Of a stretch of 64,000 nucleotides of DNA, positions 53,678 through 62,942 are shown one piece after another; within the stretch, counting starts at the first letter, position 1, and every line of letters begins with the position of its first letter. The stretch covers positions 1,116,001 through 1,180,000 of the forward strand of contig NZ_JAWDIR010000011.1 in assembly GCF_046156265.1 (NCBI RefSeq). The letters run 5' to 3'. This DNA comes from CAMDHY01 sp046156265 (lineage in GTDB: Bacteria; Pseudomonadota; Alphaproteobacteria; Rhizobiales; Segnochrobactraceae). The translations under genes were made by a program, and so were the position numbers. The notes below the pieces were generated by a model. It did not search any database. It was not told where the DNA came from and saw only the letters and a program-made list of their open reading frames with translations.

Positions 53678-54337
53678 TCACGCCGGCGGCCAGACGAACG
53701 CCGCCGGCGGTTCGCCGCCGCCGGTGTGCACCACGCGCTCACCGTCAACGACGGCACGGCCACTGGCGACGGCGGCCAGCGCCTGCGGGTAGATGCGGTG
53801 CTCGGCGGCGAGCACGCGTGCCGCCAGCGTTTCCGCGGTATCGCCGTCGATCACCGGCACCGCCGCCTGCACGATGATCGGCCCCATGTCCATCTCGGCG
53901 CGGACGAAGTGGACGGTGCAGCCGTGCAGCGTCACGTCGGCCTCGAGCGCCCGGGCGTGGGTGTGCAGGCCCTTGAAGGAGGGCAGCAGCGACGGGTGGA
54001 TATTGATCATCCGGTCGCGCCATTTCTCCACGAAACCCGGCGTCAGCAGCCGCATGAAGCCGGCGAGGCAGACGATGTCGGTCTCCGCCGCCACCAGCGC
54101 CGCGTCGACGGCGGCGTCGAAGGTCTCGCGATCCGAATATGATCTGTGATCAATGATCACGGTCTCGACGCCGGCGGCCGCGGCCTTGGCAAGCGCGCCG
54201 GCATCCGGCCGGTTGCAGATCACCCGCACGATCTCCGCCGGAAACGCCGGGTCGGCGGCGGCGGCGATCAGCGCCGCCATGTTGCTGCCGCCGCCGGAGA
54301 CCAGCACGGCGACCCGCTTGCGGGCGGGCGTGCTCAC
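53678..54337 (-). CDS. purN: Phosphoribosylglycinamide formyltransferase
   Basis: Transfers formyl from 10-formyl-THF to GAR in purine synthesis. The 219-aa protein has VLVSGGGSNMAALI for phosphate binding, the catalytic triad-like N112, H114 in INIHPSLLPSF and D150 in RAEMDMGPI. The GTG start at 54337 overlaps the purM stop as GTGA, so translation is coupled. The purM-purN order is the classical operon. Confidence 0.96.
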   Translation of the reverse strand: MSTPARKRVAVLVSGGGSNMAALIAAAADPAFPAEIVRVICNRPDAGALAKAAAAGVETVIIDHRSYSDRETFDAAVDAALVAAETDIVCLAGFMRLLTPGFVEKWRDRMINIHPSLLPSFKGLHTHARALEADVTLHGCTVHFVRAEMDMGPIIVQAAVPVIDGDTAETLAARVLAAEHRIYPQALAAVASGRAVVDGERVVHTGGGEPPAAFVWPPA

Positions 54338-55404
54338 AGCGACAGGCGACCGTCGAAGACGACGGCACGGTCGCCGCGCGGCACGATGGTGCCGAGCCGC
54401 ATCACCGTCTCGCCGGCGGCCTCTAGCGTCGTGAACACCGCGTCGGCGGCGGCTGGTGCGCAGACCACGACCATGCCGACGCCGCAGTTGAAGGTGCGCA
54501 CCATCTCTGCTTCGGCGATGCGGCCGTCACGGGCGAGCCAGCCGAACACCGGCGGTGGCGCGATGACGTCGAGGTCGATGCGGGCGGCGAGCGCCGCCGG
54601 CAGCACGCGGGGGATGTTGTCGACGAGGCCGCCGCCGGTGATGTGGGCGAGCGCCTTGATGCCGTCGGTGGCGGCGAAGGCTTTGAGCAGCGATTTCACA
54701 TAGATGCGGGTCGGCGCCAGCAGGGCGCGGCCGAGCGTCGTCTCCGCCTGGAACGGGCAGGGGTCGCCGTAGCCGAGTCGGTCGGCCTCGACGATACGGC
54801 GCACCAGTGAGTAGCCGTTCGAGTGCACGCCGGAGGAGGCGAGGCCGAGCACCACGTCGCCGCTCGCGACGTCGGCGCGCGGCAGCAGCCGGTCGCGCTC
54901 GACGGCGCCCACCGCGAAGCCGGCGAGGTCGTAGTCGCCGTCGCCGTAGTGGCCCGGCATTTCCGCCGTCTCGCCGCCGACCAGCGCCGCACCGGCCTGC
55001 CGGCAGCCTTCGACGATTCCGGCGACGACGGCGGTCGCAACCTCCACGTCGAGCCGGCCGGTGGCGTAATAGTCGAGGAACATCAGGGGCTCGGCACCCT
55101 GCACGACGAGGTCGTTGACGCACATCGCCACGAGGTCGATGCCGACCGTGTCATGGACGCCGGCCTCCAGCGCCACCCGCAGCTTGGTGCCGACGCCGTC
55201 GGTGGCGGCCACCAGCAGCGGGTCGCGGTAGCCGGTCGCCTTGAGGTCGAAGACGCCGCCGAAGCCGCCTATCGCCGCATCGGCGCCGGGGCGCGCAGTG
55301 CGGCGGACGAGCGGCGCGATCGCCCGCACCAGGGCGTCGCCGCGGTCGATGTCGACGCCGGCGGCGGCGTAGGTGAAGGGCTCGGAAGAGGCCGGATCGC
55401 TCAT
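54334..55404 (-). CDS. purM: Phosphoribosylformylglycinamidine cyclo-ligase (AIR synthetase)
   Basis: ATP-dependent cyclisation of FGAM to AIR in purine synthesis. The 356-aa protein starts FTYAAAGVDIDRGDALV, contains GFGGVFDLK, DGVGTKLRVA, MCVNDLVVQGAEPLMFLDYY and GGETAEMPGHY, all PurM signatures. The ATG at 55404 is chosen because the longer upstream frame is antisense to the divergent phosphatidyltransferase gene. It is transcribed leftward with purN, the two overlapping by four bases. Confidence 0.96.
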   Translation of the reverse strand: MSDPASSEPFTYAAAGVDIDRGDALVRAIAPLVRRTARPGADAAIGGFGGVFDLKATGYRDPLLVAATDGVGTKLRVALEAGVHDTVGIDLVAMCVNDLVVQGAEPLMFLDYYATGRLDVEVATAVVAGIVEGCRQAGAALVGGETAEMPGHYGDGDYDLAGFAVGAVERDRLLPRADVASGDVVLGLASSGVHSNGYSLVRRIVEADRLGYGDPCPFQAETTLGRALLAPTRIYVKSLLKAFAATDGIKALAHITGGGLVDNIPRVLPAALAARIDLDVIAPPPVFGWLARDGRIAEAEMVRTFNCGVGMVVVCAPAAADAVFTTLEAAGETVMRLGTIVPRGDRAVVFDGRLSL

Positions 55405-55584
55405 TGGGGCTCCGCTCAGGCTGGCCGCACGGGGCAGGGAGGCGCATTCCGTCGGCCGACGGCGGATGCTATGGCGCATTGCGCGTCCCCGTGGCAAGGC
55501 GGCGTCTCGCAAGGCGCATCGGCTGCTTGGCGGACGACACACGGATCGCCATCTGTGGCGTCCGGTGCTCGTGGGGAGACGTCG

Positions 55585-56175
55585 TTGAGGTCCTGGTTCA
55601 CTCTCGTGCCGAACATGATCACACTGGCGCGGCTGTTCGCCGTACCGGTGGTCGTCTGGGCGATCGCCACGGGCGAATCCGGCATCGCCTTCGCGCTGTT
55701 CGTCGCTGCCGGCATCTCCGACGCGATCGACGGTTACCTGGCGAAGCGCTTCCGCCTGGAGACCGAACTCGGCGCCTACCTCGACCCGATCGCCGACAAG
55801 GCGTTGCTCGTCTCCATCTACGTCGCGCTCGCGATCGCAGGCGAACTTCCGGTGTGGGTGACGACGCTGGTGGTCGCTCGCGACCTCCTCATCGTCGGCG
55901 CCGTGATGCTCGCGGTTGTACTCGGACGGCCGGTTCGCGTCCGACCCATCGCCGTCAGCAAGGCGAACACGCTGGTGCAGATCGTGCTTGCGGCCGTCGT
56001 CCTGGCAGCGAACGCCTTCGGCTGGGAGCTCTACTGGCCGACGCTCATCCTGACGCTCGCGGTGGCCGCCTTGACCGTCACGTCCGCGGGCGCCTATCTC
56101 GTCGAATGGATGGCGCACATGACGGCCGGCCCGCCCCAGGCCCCGAAATCCGGCCCCGGAGACGAGCACCCGTGA
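55585..56175 (+). CDS. CDP-alcohol phosphatidyltransferase (PgsA/cardiolipin-synthase-like)
   Basis: A 196-aa membrane enzyme making phospholipid head groups. The CDP-AP motif is DAIDGYLAKR followed by G63, D67 and D71 (D-x2-D-G-x2-A-x(n)-G-x3-D-x3-D), with six hydrophobic segments. The start is TTG at 55585, because GGGGAGA lies at ideal distance and the protein then begins MRSWFTLVPNMITLARL as in homologues. It could be PgsA-like glycerophosphate or CLS-type synthase; the motif alone does not decide. The stop overlaps the next GTG, so it forms an operon with the transporter, hdaA and possibly ppk1. Confidence 0.85.
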   Translation: MRSWFTLVPNMITLARLFAVPVVVWAIATGESGIAFALFVAAGISDAIDGYLAKRFRLETELGAYLDPIADKALLVSIYVALAIAGELPVWVTTLVVARDLLIVGAVMLAVVLGRPVRVRPIAVSKANTLVQIVLAAVVLAANAFGWELYWPTLILTLAVAALTVTSAGAYLVEWMAHMTAGPPQAPKSGPGDEHP

Positions 56176-57254
56176 GTGTCGGCCGACAGATCGGCTTCTG
56201 GGTCGCCGCGCTCGTCGGCTTCCTCGTCTTTCTCTACGTCTTCAGCGGCATCCTGCTGCCGTTCGTGGCGGGCATGATCCTCGCCTACCTGCTCGATCCG
56301 GTCGCCGACCGTATCGAGCGGCTCGGCATCAACCGGCTGATCGCCGTCCTCATCATCCTTGCGGCGTTCGTCGTCCTGTTCGTGCTGGTGCTGATCCTGG
56401 TGCTGCCGATCGTCGGCCACCAGCTCGCCGCGCTTCTGCGGAGCCTGCCGGGCTACGTCACCTCGCTGCAGGACTTCGTCTCCCGACACATCGACAGCGC
56501 TGGCCAGCTGCCGACGATGCTCGGCATGCAGCCGACGGATCTGAAGTCGTCGCTCGGCGGGCTGTTGACCCAGGGCGCCCAGTGGCTCGCGACGATGCTG
56601 ACGTCGATCTGGAGCGGCGGACAGGCGCTGCTGTCGGTGCTGGCCCTGCTCGTCGTCACGCCGGTGGTGGCCTTCTACATGCTGCTCGACTGGGACCGCA
56701 TGGTGCTCGAGATCGACGGCTGGGTACCGCGGCGCAGCCTCGACACGGTCCGCCAGCTCGCCCGCGAGATGGACGAGGGCGTCTCCGGCTTCATCCGGGG
56801 CCAGGTGTCGGTCTGCCTGATCCTCGGGGCCTACTACGCCATCGGCCTCACCATCGTCGGCCTCGATTTCGGCCTGCTGATCGGCATCTTCATCGGCATG
56901 ATCAGCTTCATCCCCTATGTCGGCGCGACGATCGGCATGGTGCTGTCGATGGGCCTGGCGGTCGCGCAGTTCTGGCCCGAGTGGCCGATGATCGCCGCCG
57001 TCGCGGCCGTGTTCGCCTTCGGACAGTTCGTCGAGGGCAACGTGCTGCAGCCGAAGCTGATCGGCGAACACGTCGGACTGCATCCGGTGTGGCTGATGTT
57101 CGCGCTGTTCGCGTTCGGCTCGCTGTTCGGCTTCGTCGGCATGCTGATCGCGGTGCCGGCCGCAGCCGCGGTGGGCGTGCTCGCCCGCTTCGCCATCGGG
57201 CGCTACCTCACCAGTCCGTTCTACACGGGCGGCCCGCGGTCGGATCCGGGATAG
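56172..57254 (+). CDS. AI-2E/PerM family membrane protein
   Basis: A 360-aa permease-like protein with 7-8 membrane helices (for example LVFLYVFSGILLPFVAGM and LIAVLIILAAFVVLFVLVLI) and the family's FSGFIRGQ-type motif GVSGFIRGQVSVC with FIPYVGATIG. Members of the AI-2E/TerC-like family export small molecules; the actual substrate is not known here and the AI-2 name is historical. GTG start at 56172 overlaps the preceding stop (GTGA). This position before hdaA-ppk1 is usual in alphaproteobacteria. Confidence 0.9.
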   Translation: MSVGRQIGFWVAALVGFLVFLYVFSGILLPFVAGMILAYLLDPVADRIERLGINRLIAVLIILAAFVVLFVLVLILVLPIVGHQLAALLRSLPGYVTSLQDFVSRHIDSAGQLPTMLGMQPTDLKSSLGGLLTQGAQWLATMLTSIWSGGQALLSVLALLVVTPVVAFYMLLDWDRMVLEIDGWVPRRSLDTVRQLAREMDEGVSGFIRGQVSVCLILGAYYAIGLTIVGLDFGLLIGIFIGMISFIPYVGATIGMVLSMGLAVAQFWPEWPMIAAVAAVFAFGQFVEGNVLQPKLIGEHVGLHPVWLMFALFAFGSLFGFVGMLIAVPAAAAVGVLARFAIGRYLTSPFYTGGPRSDPG

Positions 57255-57259
57255 CCACC

Positions 57260-57961
57260 GTGGCGGCGCCGGAAGGCCAGATCCCGCTTTCGCTCGCGAC
57301 GCCCGCCTCGCGAACGCGGGACGACTTCATCGTCGGCACGGCCAATGCCGCCGCCGCCGCGCTCGTCGACCGATGGCCGGACTGGCCCGCGCAGACCGCG
57401 CTTCTCGTCGGGCCGCCCGGTTCCGGCAAGAGCCACCTCGCCACGGTGTGGGCCGGCCGCGCCGGAGCCTCCGTCATGGACCTCGCCACGCTCGCCGGCA
57501 CCGACCCGCTGGCCATCGTCGAGGCCGGCAACGTCGTCATCGAGGACATCGATCGCAGCCGCGCGGGCGATACCGCGCTGCTGCACCTCCTGAACGCGGC
57601 CCGCCAGCGCGGCCGGTCCGTGCTGATGACGGCCCGCAGCGGCCTGCACGACTGGGCGACGCCGGTCGCCGATCTCGCCTCGCGACTGCGGGCGGCCACG
57701 CCGGTGACGATCGCCGAGCCCGACGACGCCCTGCTCGCGCAGGTGCTCGTCAAGCTCTTCGCCGATCGCCAGATCACCGTCGAGCGGCCCGTCGTCGAGT
57801 TCGTGCTCCGACGCATGGAGCGGTCGCTGGCGGCGGCCAATGCCTTCGTCGCGGCCTTCGACGAGGCCGCGCTCGCCGGCAAGCGCGCGCCGTCCCGCGC
57901 ACTTGCCGCGGAGGTGCTTGAGCGGCTGGAGGCGGGGGGCCGGCGCAGCGAGGGCGGATGA
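57260..57961 (+). CDS. hdaA: DnaA regulatory inactivator Hda-like protein
   Basis: A 233-aa AAA+ protein of the Hda/HdaA group, which with the clamp-bound ADP-form converts DnaA-ATP to DnaA-ADP. It has an N-terminal clamp-binding-like GQIPLSL (residues 6-12), Walker A GPPGSGKSHLA, a Walker B-like VVIEDIDRS and an arginine-rich sensor. It lacks the DnaA DNA-binding domain. GTG at 57260 is chosen, six bases after the transporter stop. Its position between the PerM gene and ppk1 matches the alphaproteobacterial context. Confidence 0.9.
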   Translation: MAAPEGQIPLSLATPASRTRDDFIVGTANAAAAALVDRWPDWPAQTALLVGPPGSGKSHLATVWAGRAGASVMDLATLAGTDPLAIVEAGNVVIEDIDRSRAGDTALLHLLNAARQRGRSVLMTARSGLHDWATPVADLASRLRAATPVTIAEPDDALLAQVLVKLFADRQITVERPVVEFVLRRMERSLAAANAFVAAFDEAALAGKRAPSRALAAEVLERLEAGGRRSEGG

Positions 57962-58025
57962 GAGCCGTCGAACAATTCCGTCACACTTTCCGTGTATCCG
58001 ATCGGCGCGGTGGCAGGAGGGCAGA

Positions 58026-60215
58026 ATGGATCAGGAAGTGGCGGGCGCGTTCGTGTCGGGGGGAACGGACGATGCGGAGCCTGACCTGAGGGATCTGCCC
58101 ACGCGCTTCGTCAACCGGGAGCTGTCCTGGCTTCAGTTCAATCGCAGGGTGCTGGAGGAGGCGGCCAATCCGCACCACCCGCTGCTCGAGCGGCTTCGCT
58201 TCCTGTCGATCTCGGCCAACAATCTCGACGAATTCTTCATGGTGCGGGTCGCCGGCCTGCGCGGCCAGCAGCGCATCGGCATCGAGACGCGCTCGGACGA
58301 CGGGCTGACTCCGAGCGAGCAGCTCGCCCAGATCGCCGCGGGCGTCGGCCGCCTGCAGGAGGCGCAGCAGGAGCAGTGGCGGTCGCTGCGGGCCCTCCTC
58401 GCCGAAACCAACATCTGGCTGGTCGAAGGCCCTGATCTCACCGACGTCGAGCGTGTCTGGCTCGAGCGCTTCTATCTGAGCCACATCTTCCCGGTGCTGA
58501 CGCCGCTCGCGATCGACCCGGCCCACCCGTTCCCGTTCATCCCCAACCTCGGCTTCACCCTGGTCGTCGAACTCGCGGCGCCGGAGGGCGGCCGGATGGT
58601 GGCGCTGATCCGCGTGCCGGCGCAGGTCGATCGCTACATCCGCCTGCCGGATCGCCCGGGCGATCCTGCGGGGAGCGCGCGTTTCGTCTCCCTAGAGGCG
58701 ACGATCGGGCAGTTCATCGCACGGCTGTTCCCGAGCTACCGGGTGCTCGGGGAGGGGGCCTTCCGGGTCATCCGCGACTCGGACCTCGAAATCGAGGAGG
58801 AGGCGGAAGACCTCGTCCGGCTGTTCGAGACGGCACTGAAGCGCCGCCGGCGCGGGTCGGTGATCCGGCTCGAGATCGAGCACACCACACCGGAACCGCT
58901 CCGCCGGTTCGTCGCCAATGCCCTCGGTGTGCTCGACGACGAGATCTTCCTCGTCGATGGCTCGCTCGCGCTGAAGGACCTCGCCCAGCTCGTCGGCCTC
59001 GATCGGCCCGAGCTGAAGTTCGTGCCCTATACGCCGCGCTTCCCCGAGCGCATCCGCGAGCACAACGGCGACTGCTTCGAGGCGATCCGGGAGAAGGACC
59101 TCGTCGTCCACCACCCGTACGAGTCCTTCGACGTCGTCGTGCAGTTCCTCGCCCAGGCGGCGCACGATCCCGACGTCGTCGCCATCAAGCAGACGCTCTA
59201 CCGCACCTCGAAGGACTCGCCGATCGTCAAGGCGCTCGCCGAGGCGGCGGAGGCGGGAAAGTCGGTGACGGCGCTCGTCGAGCTGAAGGCGCGCTTCGAC
59301 GAGGAGGCCAACATCCGCTGGGCGCGCGATCTCGAGCGCGCCGGCGCGCAGGTCGTGTTCGGCTTCATCGAGCTGAAGACGCACGCCAAGCTGTCGATGG
59401 TGGTGCGGCGCGAGGGCGGCAACCTCGTCACCTATTGCCATCTCGGCACCGGCAACTACCACCCGATCACCGCGCGCATCTACACCGACCTGTCGTTCTT
59501 CACCTGCGACGACGTCATCGCCCAGGATGTCGCGCGCATCTTCAACTACATCACCGGATACGCGCGGCCGACCGAGGAGACCAAGCTCGCGGTCTCACCG
59601 ATGTCGCTGCGCAAGCGCATCCTCGATCACATCGACGCCGAGATCGCCCACGCGCAGGCCGGCCGGCCGGCGCAGATCTGGCTGAAGATGAACTCGCTCG
59701 TCGACCCGCAGATCATCGACGCCCTGTACGACGCGAGCGAGGCCGGCGTGCAGATCGACATCGTCATCCGCGGCATCTGCTGCCTGCGGCCAGGGGTGGC
59801 GGGGCTGTCGGAGAACATCCGGGTCAAGTCGATCGTCGGCCGCTTCCTCGAGCACAGCCGCATCTTTTGCTTCGGCAATGGCCACGGCCTGCCGTCGCCG
59901 CACGCCCACGTCTACATCGGCTCCGCCGACATGATGCAGCGCAACCTCGACCGGCGCGTCGAGGCGCTGGTGCCGATCGAGAACCCGACGGTGCACGCGC
60001 AGATCCTCGACCAGATCATGGTCGCGAACCTCACCGACAACGAACAGAGCTGGCAGCTCTTGCCCGACGGCGGCCATCGGCGTATCCACCCGGCTCCCGG
60101 CGAAGAGCCGTTCAACGCGCAGCAGTACTTCATGAACAACCCGTCGCTTTCCGGTCGTGGCAAGTCGCTCCTCACCGATTCACCCAAGCCGTTTGCGAAG
60201 CGGCGTGGCAGCTGA
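58026..60215 (+). CDS. ppk: Polyphosphate kinase 1
   Basis: Makes inorganic polyphosphate from ATP at the inner membrane. The 729-aa protein has all four PPK1 domains: N-terminal RFVNRELSWLQFNRRVLEEA, middle head region, and C1/C2 domains. The phosphorylated His is H453 in IELKTHAKLSM; a second conserved region SPHAHVYIGSADMMQRNLD contains H626 and H628, of which one corresponds to the other essential His. ATG at 58026 with RBS AGGAGGGC. The ppx start overlaps its 3' end. Confidence 0.97.
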   Translation: MDQEVAGAFVSGGTDDAEPDLRDLPTRFVNRELSWLQFNRRVLEEAANPHHPLLERLRFLSISANNLDEFFMVRVAGLRGQQRIGIETRSDDGLTPSEQLAQIAAGVGRLQEAQQEQWRSLRALLAETNIWLVEGPDLTDVERVWLERFYLSHIFPVLTPLAIDPAHPFPFIPNLGFTLVVELAAPEGGRMVALIRVPAQVDRYIRLPDRPGDPAGSARFVSLEATIGQFIARLFPSYRVLGEGAFRVIRDSDLEIEEEAEDLVRLFETALKRRRRGSVIRLEIEHTTPEPLRRFVANALGVLDDEIFLVDGSLALKDLAQLVGLDRPELKFVPYTPRFPERIREHNGDCFEAIREKDLVVHHPYESFDVVVQFLAQAAHDPDVVAIKQTLYRTSKDSPIVKALAEAAEAGKSVTALVELKARFDEEANIRWARDLERAGAQVVFGFIELKTHAKLSMVVRREGGNLVTYCHLGTGNYHPITARIYTDLSFFTCDDVIAQDVARIFNYITGYARPTEETKLAVSPMSLRKRILDHIDAEIAHAQAGRPAQIWLKMNSLVDPQIIDALYDASEAGVQIDIVIRGICCLRPGVAGLSENIRVKSIVGRFLEHSRIFCFGNGHGLPSPHAHVYIGSADMMQRNLDRRVEALVPIENPTVHAQILDQIMVANLTDNEQSWQLLPDGGHRRIHPAPGEEPFNAQQYFMNNPSLSGRGKSLLTDSPKPFAKRRGS

Positions 60216-61746
60216 AGCGCCTGAGCGGCGTCCGATCGCCGAGCCGGCGCCCGGACGTCTTCCCGGCAACGGCCCGATCGCGGTCGTCGACATCGGTTCG
60301 AACTCGGTCCGCCTGGTCGTCTACGAGCGGCTCGCCCGCTCGCCCACGGTGGTATTCAACGAGAAGGTGCTCGCCGGCCTCGGGCGCGGGATCGCCAAGA
60401 CCGGCCGCCTGATCGACCAGGCGACCGACCAGGCGCTGGTGGCGCTGCAGCGCTTCCGGCAGATCTCCGACCAGCTGGGCGTGCGGTCCTTCGACGTGCT
60501 GGCGACGGCCGCCTCCCGCGATGCCGAGAACGGGCCGGCGTTCATCGCCGAGGTCGAACGCATCTGCCGGTCGCCGGTGACCGTCCTGTCGGGGGCGAGC
60601 GAGGCGCGCTACGCGGCTCTCGGCGTCGCCTCCGGCATCCACGATCCGAACGGCATCGCCGGTGATCTCGGCGGCGGCAGCCTCGAGATCGTCGACGTGC
60701 GGGGAAGCGAGATGGGGGGCGGCCAGACGTTCCCCCTCGGTGGCCTGCGGCTGCAGGAGGCGTCGGATGCATCGCTGCGCAAGGCCGAGAAGATCGCGGC
60801 CGATCTGCTCGCCACCGATCCGTTGCTCGCGGCCGGCGAGGGCAGGGACTTCTACGCCATCGGCGGAACCTGGCGCTCGCTCGCGCGGCTGCACATGTTC
60901 CAGACCGGCTACCCGCTGCACGTCATGCACCAGTATACGATCCAGGCGGGCGAGGCGCTCGAGTTCTGCCGCACCGTGGCGCGCGGCAACATCGACACTC
61001 TGGATTCGATCGAGGTCGTGTCCCGCCAGCGCCGGGCGCTGCTGCCCTACGGGGCGCTTGTGCTGGCGCAGATCATCCGGACGGCGAAGCCGCGCTCCGT
61101 CGTGCTGTCGGCCCTCGGCCTGCGCGAAGGCCTGCTCTACGAGCGGCTTTCGGAGGCGGAGCGGGCGGCAGACCCGTTGATCTCGGCCTGCGAGGAGCTC
61201 TCCTTCCTGCGATCGCGGTCGCCGCGGATGGTGGCGGAGCTGCCGGCGTTCACCGCGCGCATCTTCGAGCTGATGGGCATCGACGAGACGGCCGACGAAC
61301 GCCGGCTGCGCGTCGGGGCGTGCCTGCTCTCCGACATCGGCTGGCGGGCCCACCCGGACTACCGGGGCGAACAGAGCGTCGCGATCATCTCCAACGCCTC
61401 GTTCATCGGCGTCGACCACCATGGCCGCGCCTATCTGGCGCTGGCCGTCTACTACCGTCACTTCGGCCTCGTCGACGACGCATTGTCGCCAAGGCTGCGG
61501 GAACTCGCCACGACGCGGATCAAGGACCGCGCCCGTTGCCTCGGGGCGGCGCTACGGCTCGCCTACGTCCTCGCCGCCTCGGCGCCCGGGGTGCTGCCGC
61601 GCATCGGCATCGACAGCGCTGGCGACAAGCTCGTGCTGCGCATTCCGAAGGACCTCGCCCCCCTCGACGGGGAAGTGGTGCGCAAGCGACTGGAACAGCT
61701 CGCCCGCCTGGGCGGCATGGTCGGTTCACCGGTCATCGAGAGCTAG
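60205..61746 (+). CDS. ppx: Exopolyphosphatase/guanosine pentaphosphate phosphohydrolase
   Basis: A 513-aa Ppx/GppA enzyme that hydrolyses polyphosphate ends or pppGpp. The actin-like N-terminal half has VVDIGSNSVRLVVYE (phosphate 1), TAASRDAENG, SGASEARYAALG with the catalytic Glu and GDLGGGSLEIVD (phosphate 2). An HD-like C-terminal half with LLSDIGWRAHPDYRGEQ follows. The GTG at 60205, overlapping ppk by 11 bases, gives VAAEAPERRP; an earlier in-frame GTG at 60157 is possible. ppk1 and ppx form one coupled unit, so synthesis and degradation are co-regulated. Confidence 0.93.
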   Translation: MAAEAPERRPIAEPAPGRLPGNGPIAVVDIGSNSVRLVVYERLARSPTVVFNEKVLAGLGRGIAKTGRLIDQATDQALVALQRFRQISDQLGVRSFDVLATAASRDAENGPAFIAEVERICRSPVTVLSGASEARYAALGVASGIHDPNGIAGDLGGGSLEIVDVRGSEMGGGQTFPLGGLRLQEASDASLRKAEKIAADLLATDPLLAAGEGRDFYAIGGTWRSLARLHMFQTGYPLHVMHQYTIQAGEALEFCRTVARGNIDTLDSIEVVSRQRRALLPYGALVLAQIIRTAKPRSVVLSALGLREGLLYERLSEAERAADPLISACEELSFLRSRSPRMVAELPAFTARIFELMGIDETADERRLRVGACLLSDIGWRAHPDYRGEQSVAIISNASFIGVDHHGRAYLALAVYYRHFGLVDDALSPRLRELATTRIKDRARCLGAALRLAYVLAASAPGVLPRIGIDSAGDKLVLRIPKDLAPLDGEVVRKRLEQLARLGGMVGSPVIES

Positions 61747-61902
61747 TCTATCGCCGCACTGGTATACTTGCGTCTTCCAGCGACGCCCGGTGGTTGTGCG
61801 AATCCGTTTCACGTCATTGTGACGAAACGTGTCGGAGGTTAGCTTCCGTCGGGGCGCACCGGATTCGGGGCGGCCGAACGGGACACTAACCGGAGCCAAT
61901 GC

Positions 61903-62352
61903 ATGCCCAAGAAAGCAACTCTGGCCATCCTGGCCGGCGTCTTTGTCTGTGTCGGCGCATTCTCGGCACACGCGGACATCGAGGCAAATCGCGCCAACGG
62001 CAAGTTCACCTGCCCGGGCAAGGCCGTCAAGCAGGACTGGATGCTGATCGCTTCGAACGGCGTGCCGTTCTACTGCAAGCTCTCCGTCGACAAGGACAAC
62101 AGCCTGAAGGGCGACTGCTTCGATGCCATCGATCCGGACACCCGGATCAAGGCGACCGGCGACATGACCGTCAACAGCAAGTGCGCCGTGAGCGGCACCC
62201 TCACCCTCAAGGCCGGGGGCGACGTGGTGAAGGCGGACATCACCGCCAACATGACGAAGAGCCAGACGACCATCATCGGGATCACCGTCGGCTCCAAGGG
62301 GTCGGACAAGGGAAGGTTCGGGACCTTCACGGCCGTCCGCATGGAGCAGTGA
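61903..62352 (+). CDS. Small secreted four-cysteine protein, paralogue 1
   Basis: A 149-aa protein with a Sec signal ending SAHA (residue 24). The mature part has four cysteines (C37, C58, C72, C94) spaced 21, 14 and 22 residues, probably two disulfides. It shares spacing and local patterns with the next two genes (YxC/FTC, then SVDKDNSLKGDC, then VNSKCAVSG). No enzyme motif is seen; beta-rich periplasmic or surface protein is likely. It starts the three-gene tandem array inserted between ppx and rnd. Family not recognised. Confidence 0.8.
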   Translation: MPKKATLAILAGVFVCVGAFSAHADIEANRANGKFTCPGKAVKQDWMLIASNGVPFYCKLSVDKDNSLKGDCFDAIDPDTRIKATGDMTVNSKCAVSGTLTLKAGGDVVKADITANMTKSQTTIIGITVGSKGSDKGRFGTFTAVRMEQ

Positions 62353-62408
62353 GCGCGGCCAAGTCCGCGTCGCAACGCCCTTTCGACACTCTCCCGAGGA
62401 ATTTCGTC

Positions 62409-62843
62409 ATGAACGCTCGCAACCTCCTGATGGCCATCGGCGCGACTGCTCTGCTCGCTGCTGCCCCGGCCACCGCGCAAGATATCGAGGCCCAGAAGGG
62501 CTACACGTGCAAGAGCAAGTACCTCGACGCCAACTGGCTGATCATCATCGGCGGTAGCGACAAGCCGAGCTACTGCGAGGCATCCGTCGACAAGAGCGGG
62601 AAGATCGGAACCTCCGCCTGCTTTGAAAAGAAGACGGACAAGATCGTTGGCGATCTTTCCGGGAAGCTCTCGATCACCAGCAAGTGCGCGATCAGCGGTG
62701 ATGTTACCATCAACCCGACGAGCGGCAAGGGGGCGAAGACAACTGCCGAGCTCTACATGGACGCGGCCGCGACGAGCTTCGTCGGTGTGCTGACGGCCAA
62801 GGATGACAGTTTCGTCGTCGTCCAGGCGATCCGCATGAAGTGA
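62409..62843 (+). CDS. Small secreted four-cysteine protein, paralogue 2
   Basis: A 144-aa protein with signal ending ATAQ (residue 24). Mature cysteines C34, C56, C71 and C93 have spacing 22, 15 and 22, matching paralogues 1 and 3. It has EASVDKSGKIGTSACFEKKTDK and LSITSKCAISGDVTINP; the FEKKTDK stretch occurs almost unchanged in paralogue 3 (IEKKTDK). RBS GAGGAATTTCGTC precedes the ATG at 62409. The three proteins differ enough to be old duplicates rather than recent ones. Confidence 0.8.
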   Translation: MNARNLLMAIGATALLAAAPATAQDIEAQKGYTCKSKYLDANWLIIIGGSDKPSYCEASVDKSGKIGTSACFEKKTDKIVGDLSGKLSITSKCAISGDVTINPTSGKGAKTTAELYMDAAATSFVGVLTAKDDSFVVVQAIRMK

Positions 62844-62942
62844 CGCCGGTCGTCCGCCATGTCCGGCTCAATCAGCCGCAGCGGCCGTCTTTCGTCGTCG
62901 AACTCTCAGCCCTTTGCGGGCAGACTTCCAGGAGCAGGCAAC

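Noticed and set aside
57970..58000. Possible PHO box upstream of ppk1 (TTCCGTCACACTTTCCGTG)
   Set aside because: The repeat units are 12 bases apart rather than 11 and match CTGTCAT poorly.
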